From Zygnema circumcarinatum (Eukaryota; Streptophyta; Zygnematophyceae; Zygnematales; Zygnemataceae), in assembly GCA_037447605.1 (NCBI GenBank), contig CM074804.1, positions 3,141,358 to 3,205,357 on the forward strand: 64,000 bases of DNA. The letters are read 5' to 3'. Shown here one piece after another: positions 59,975 through 64,000 of this stretch. The stretch's first letter is position 1. Every line of letters starts with the position of its first letter. The notes under the pieces are model-generated. The model was not told the DNA's origin. It did not search any database and was given only the letters and a program-made list of their open reading frames with translations. The position numbers and the translations under genes are program-made.

Positions 59975-61576
59975 CTATCTCCGCAAAACTCTTCCTTCAG
60001 GAAGTCGACTGTCAACTTTTCCAACACGGTTTGGAGGCCAAATCACATACGTTACCCGGCCCTCCAAAAGGGCGAGTGGAACCTGTATACGAGACAGGCA
60101 TAAGGGGTGCATCTGTAAGAATTTGAAAAAGAGATTCTGAAGCTTGTTTGCAAGAACAGATAGAAAGGAACTTCAATGCAAGATTTCCTTTTCCCTCTTG
60201 GCAGATTCAGCAAGAAAGGTAGCAAGAGCGTGTGTCACAGTAGCCGGGGAAGATTCAGATTCTTCAAAATAACACTGAGACAATTTTCCAAGCACGCAGA
60301 GTTGTAGTTCAACGGAGAGTGCGACTTTTCATGCACAAAACATCTATAACACGAGAAAAAGACAAATGGGTTAAATTCTTCACTGCTAGTAAAGGACCTT
60401 CAGTCGAACTCCCGTATCTGAACTGAAAAAAACAGAAGCTCAAGGTGTCCAATCTCTTTAACAAAGCAAAAAGAGTCGGAGTTCTGCATTTTTGTTGACC
60501 AAAGTCAACGAAACTTCACAAATAAGACTCTTGTGAACTCCTGCGTACTCTTGCTGACATAACCTGGCTGCCACTACTGACTTGTTTTTCACGTCCTTTT
60601 TTTTTAAACATGTGAGCTCAAACCATGTAACTTTGTGCACAAAAGGTTAAAGTTCCCAGGCTTGAACGAGGAGTTTATTGTAGCTCAACATGAGAACTCC
60701 TTTGATCAATTTTCATCCATTGTCATTCACCCAAACTTTGCTTCTAGGAGAGTAGCACATCCCCCATCAAGTTCCTCGAAAAACCTGGAACCTATATGAT
60801 TTGCATTCATCTCTCCCCACACAAATCCTCACCATAATATTCCTTATGAACGTGCTTGTTTATGGATGCATCAGACAAAAAATCAACGTCCCAATGGCGT
60901 AGGCAATCGGGTGGGTCGAACGCAGTTTGCAATCATCGAATTCCCAAAGCAACATAGTAAGGCAAGCATTGATTGCTCAAATTATTGCCTTCCAGAGTGA
61001 AAACTGCAAGTACTGCCAAACGACAAGCCTTTGTAAAGGCACAACATGACAGAAGCGTGCCACGAAAGTACTCACCGGACCAAAGTTCTTGGAGTCGCAA
61101 CTGAGATGGACATTGTCGCCTTCTACCCAGCAGTGGCCCCGAGGCACCTGAGCGATTTCATGGGAGCCGGGAACAGTCACCCAGTCTCCTGGCAGGGCGA
61201 TCAGCCGCTTCACCAGACAAACATTCGGCTCCTCTGGAGATCTGCAGCCCGCGACTTCCCATGAAAACGGCTGGTTAAACGTCAGAATCATCCAAGGCCT
61301 TAAGGAGATGGAAAGTGATTGTGCGCCAAACAATTAACGCGAAGATTTTTACCTTAGAATGACTACATCGCCTCGTTTGAACATATAATATCTAGCGCTC
61401 AGCTTGTCTAAGAGCACTCGGTCTGAGAGCAGGAAACCGTCCGGATTCAGGGTAGGCTGCATGGAACGCCCCTCCACTCCACACATGCTTGCTACGCTGT
61501 CTGTGAAGGTCAGGGCTACCGGCGTGAGCAAAAGCGTCTTCTTTGCAACTTGCCATAGCCAATTCGCAAAAGTCAT
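59975..61576 (-). CDS. Mitochondrial inner-membrane protease subunit 2 (IMP2-like, signal peptidase I family)
   Basis: Exons 61576-61353, 61241-61076 and 60082-59975 join in phase to 165 residues plus stop, a normal IMP2 length. A membrane helix near the N-terminus (KTLLLTPVALTFTDSVASM) is followed by the catalytic Ser motif EGRSMQPTLNPDG. Then come the box GDVVILRSPEEPN, the catalytic Lys in LVKRLIALPGDW, and VPRGHCWVEGDN and DSKNFGPV; the C-terminus carries the plant VTYVIWPPNRVG block. The enzyme is a Ser/Lys-dyad protease that removes sorting signals in the intermembrane space; the WPPNR block favours IMP2 over the thylakoidal processing peptidase. It is head-to-head with uS5. Confidence 0.92.
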
Positions 61577-62162
61577 CCGCTCAGATGCCGCGCTATGCAG
61601 GGTCCAGAGCTGCTCTCGGACGGTGGAAAAAGGCGGGAGGCGCAGGCATGAGGGCGCATGCCCTGCAGAAAAGCCACTCCTTACAGAAAGACAAACCCCT
61701 CCAAAAATAGTCGAGGTTCCTGGGACCCTTGATCAAGGTAAGAATCTCACTCTCTGGAGGGTGACGCTCAGTCAGCCTTGACGAGCGGAGCGACGGAGCT
61801 AGAACCTCCCAACTTCACAGCCTCCCTGGCAGCCATGGACGAGCTTAGGGCTGTTTCTGCTTCACGGGCCGTACGGTACTCATCCGTACTGGAGCGTACT
61901 CTACCGTACAGAATCAGTTCGCAAACCAGAAACCCGGTTTGCAGCGCTCCTCGACTTGGGAGCGGAGGAAAAAGTACAAAACCCTACAATTCGATCTTGG
62001 GCCCAACAAAAAAAAGAAAAAAGCGTGCGCTCCTCTCCACCGTCCGATCGACCCATTTTTTAAGCCCTAGATCGACGGTTGAGAGACGGCGGCCTCCAGT
62101 ACTAGCGCCCAGCAGAAGCTTCAGTTTTTCTCTTTGGCTGCCTCTCCAGTTAGGGTTCCGCC
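61577..62162. promoter_or_regulatory. Bidirectional promoter IMP2 / uS5 with telo-box and site II
   Basis: A telo-box AAACCCTA is at 61979-61986, a palindromic site II element TGGGCCCA at 61998-62005, and a reverse telo-box TTAGGGTT at 62150-62157 only five bases before the uS5 start codon. In plants this pair of elements is typical of ribosomal-protein and other growth-linked genes. GTAC-core sites cluster at 61868-61912. Confidence 0.75.
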
Positions 62163-63423
62163 ATGGCTGACAGAGGAGGCGAGCGTGGCGGCTTCGGGAG
62201 GGGCTTTGGGCGCGGAGATAGAGGGAGAGGAGACAGGAGGGGCGACCGCGGGAGAGGGAGGAGGGGCCCTAAGAAGGAGGAGAAGGAGGAGTGGGTTCCT
62301 GTTACGAAACTTGGACGTTTGGTGAAGGATGGGAGGATCAAGTCTTTGGAGCACATCTACCTCTACTCGCTCCCTATCAAGGAACATCAGATAGTGGAGT
62401 TTTTCTTGCCTACCTTGAAGGATGAGGTGATGAAGATCATGCCTGTGCAGAAGCAGACACGTGCAGGGCAGAGGACCCGGTTCAAGGCCTTCGTTGTCGT
62501 AGGAGACAGCAACGGCCATATTGGATTGGGCGTGAAGTGCTCGAAGGAAGTCGCCACTGCTATTCGTGGAGCCATCATTCTCGCGAAGCTGTCGGTTATC
62601 CCTGTTCGCCGTGGATATTGGGGAAACAAGATTGGCAAACCTCATACGGTGCCAACAAAGGTTACCGGAAAGTGCGGCTCCGTCACTGTGCGCCTCGTAC
62701 CCGCCCCTCGAGGGTCAGGAATTGTGGCGGCTCGCGTTCCAAAGAAGGTTTTGCAGTTTGCGGGCATTGAGGATGTCTTCACATCCTCCCGAGGCTCGAC
62801 CAAGACTCTTGGTAACTTCGTGAAGGTGGGAGTCTGCCCTGCCACTGCTCCATGTCTCCATGCACAATTCTCCCTGAACCCTTCTTGATTTTGAAACCTT
62901 GAATCACTCCTTCGATTTTGGCATCGTAAGTCTCTGTTCCAGTGGTGCTCGTTTTGTGTACGAGACCTAGTTTGTCCTTACAATTTCAATTTGAGAGTAC
63001 TTTTGGAGGCATTTTTCCGTCCCAACATTGCTGTCTTCACACACTATTCAAGAGCGTCAGAACTTATTAAATTGGATAGGCTGGTAATCTATCACGTGAA
63101 GGGAAGGAGCCGTAATATCGGCAGTACAATGCTCCTATTATTACTGACGAGGAGTATGCCATAGGCTATTGCGAAGGATTAGACAGATGAAGAAGGTCAT
63201 GCAGCTCAATTTTCACGTCACTTTCGTCGTCATTAATTTGCATTTATGCTTTGAGGTGCTGCAGGCAACCTTCCAGTGCCTTCTTAACACTTACGGCTTC
63301 CTCACTCCTGATCTGTGGCGCGAGACCAAGTTTGAGAGGACACCATTCCAGGAGTTCACTGACTTCCTCGGAAAGCCCCACAAGCTCAACCTGGCCCCAC
63401 AAGAAGAGGTTCCACCCGTATAG
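62163..63423 (+). CDS. RPS2: Cytosolic 40S ribosomal protein uS5 (RPS2)
   Basis: Exons 62163-62825 and 63265-63423 join in phase to 273 residues plus stop. The N-terminal Arg/Gly-rich tail ([20 protein letters not shown]) is typical of eukaryotic S2 and a substrate type for arginine methylation. The core follows: [57 protein letters not shown] and the uS5 C-terminal domain ([20 protein letters not shown]). Exon 2 supplies [20 protein letters not shown]. The protein lies near the decoding site and helps mRNA entry and accuracy on the 40S subunit. The start codon lies in CCGCCATGG, a good plant context. Confidence 0.97.
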
Positions 63424-64000
63424 GGCTAAGACTGATATGTCAAACGAGGCAGTAATTGCCAGCTCAGGGGGATGAGGGATCCATTTACTGCCCAGGAAGC
63501 CTTGTGAATTCTCTGTTTGAAGTCAATCCTTCGGTTTTGCTGTCCTTGGTTTCAGTATGCGTATATGTGATGTCGATTTCGATGAAGCACTTTCTGTGTC
63601 AAGATGTTGCGCTTTTTCCTATGTATTTGTTTCACAACCTGGAAATATGGCACGAATGAAGGTAGCACGTAATGCTGACAGATGTGCGGAGTATGTTTTG
63701 AAACTGACGTACTCGTAGCCCCAACTGGACGCATAGGAAATTTTCGAGGCCAAGAGGAGTAAAGGAAGGCCAGTGGTTGCGGGTGTACAAGCTGTTCTCC
63801 TTTTGTGGAGAAAAGCGAGTATAAGCATATCACTAAGTCAAATGCACAAGCAATTGATCTTTTTGCGGGGATAGGTTACGACAGTGTGTTCGGAAGGAGC
63901 TCATGTCAAGCCCACGTTTAGCTCTCCTTTGTTTTGCAAGGGGCGTTTCTAGCATAGTGGACTCCGCTTCATGCCTACGCCTACAGGGCTTCACTGACCT
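63424..64000. other. uS5 3' flank to window end
   Basis: Presumed 3' UTR and downstream DNA; nothing further recognised. Confidence 0.5.

Noticed and set aside
61242-61333. Extra 19 residues in IMP2 (PWMILTFNQPF) from an earlier acceptor
   Set aside because: The acceptor at 61242 gives GDVVILRSPEEPN, which aligns gaplessly with the family.
1-64000. Prokaryotic-type systems, CRISPR arrays, tRNA or rRNA genes
   Set aside because: Spliced plant-type genes throughout; no array of spaced direct repeats and no cloverleaf or rRNA similarity noticed.

Overview
The window is nuclear DNA from a green-lineage (streptophyte) plant. It holds intron-dense, plant-type genes: plastid ClpS, a choline-monooxygenase-like Rieske protein, an ERF and a trihelix transcription factor, an HIR-type SPFH protein, a plasma-membrane P3A H+-ATPase ending in Tyr-Thr-Val, ATG3 and an ATI-like protein. 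Introns are mostly 60-1000 bp and intergenic regions are short. A ribosomal-protein promoter carries telo-box and site II elements. The penultimate-Thr H+-ATPase and the gene content fit a land plant or a close streptophyte alga; the species cannot be named from sequence alone. Exon models were built by hand from family similarity, GT/GC-AG sites and matching codon phase across every junction. Unless stated otherwise the coding sum is divisible by three and ends in a stop.

Layout, left to right: ARMC7-like gene (-, runs off the left edge); choline-monooxygenase-like gene (+); ATG8-interacting (ATI-like) protein (-); F-box protein (-); Hsp20/alpha-crystallin-domain protein (-); ATG3 (+); ERF transcription factor (+); plastid ClpS (-); DUF151 (bifunctional nuclease family) protein (+); trihelix transcription factor (-); HIR/SPFH protein (-); DNA polymerase kappa (-); plasma-membrane H+-ATPase (-, 22 exons); mitochondrial inner-membrane protease subunit 2 (-); cytosolic ribosomal protein uS5/RPS2 (+). 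Four gene pairs are head-to-head with short shared upstream regions: ARMC7/CMO-like, Hsp20-like/ATG3, ClpS/DUF151 and IMP2/uS5.

The genes do not form one pathway. Two partial themes stand out. Two autophagy genes, the ATI-like gene and ATG3, lie about 9 kb apart. ClpS and DUF151, whose products both look organelle-targeted, share a promoter region of about 350 bp.

Intergenic DNA is the less explained part. It contains a GTAC-core palindrome (CCGTACGG and variants) concentrated upstream of many genes, and a fold-back element of about 280 bp in the Hsp20/ATG3 promoter. There is also a dispersed repeat of about 100 bp in five copies, a GGGGCAC-rich inverted-repeat patch, a CCCTAG telomere-like tract and G-rich 5' leaders. 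The most surprising coding observation is that the choline-monooxygenase-like gene keeps its Rieske cluster but lacks the segment that binds the catalytic iron. No rRNA, tRNA, CRISPR array or intact transposase was recognised.
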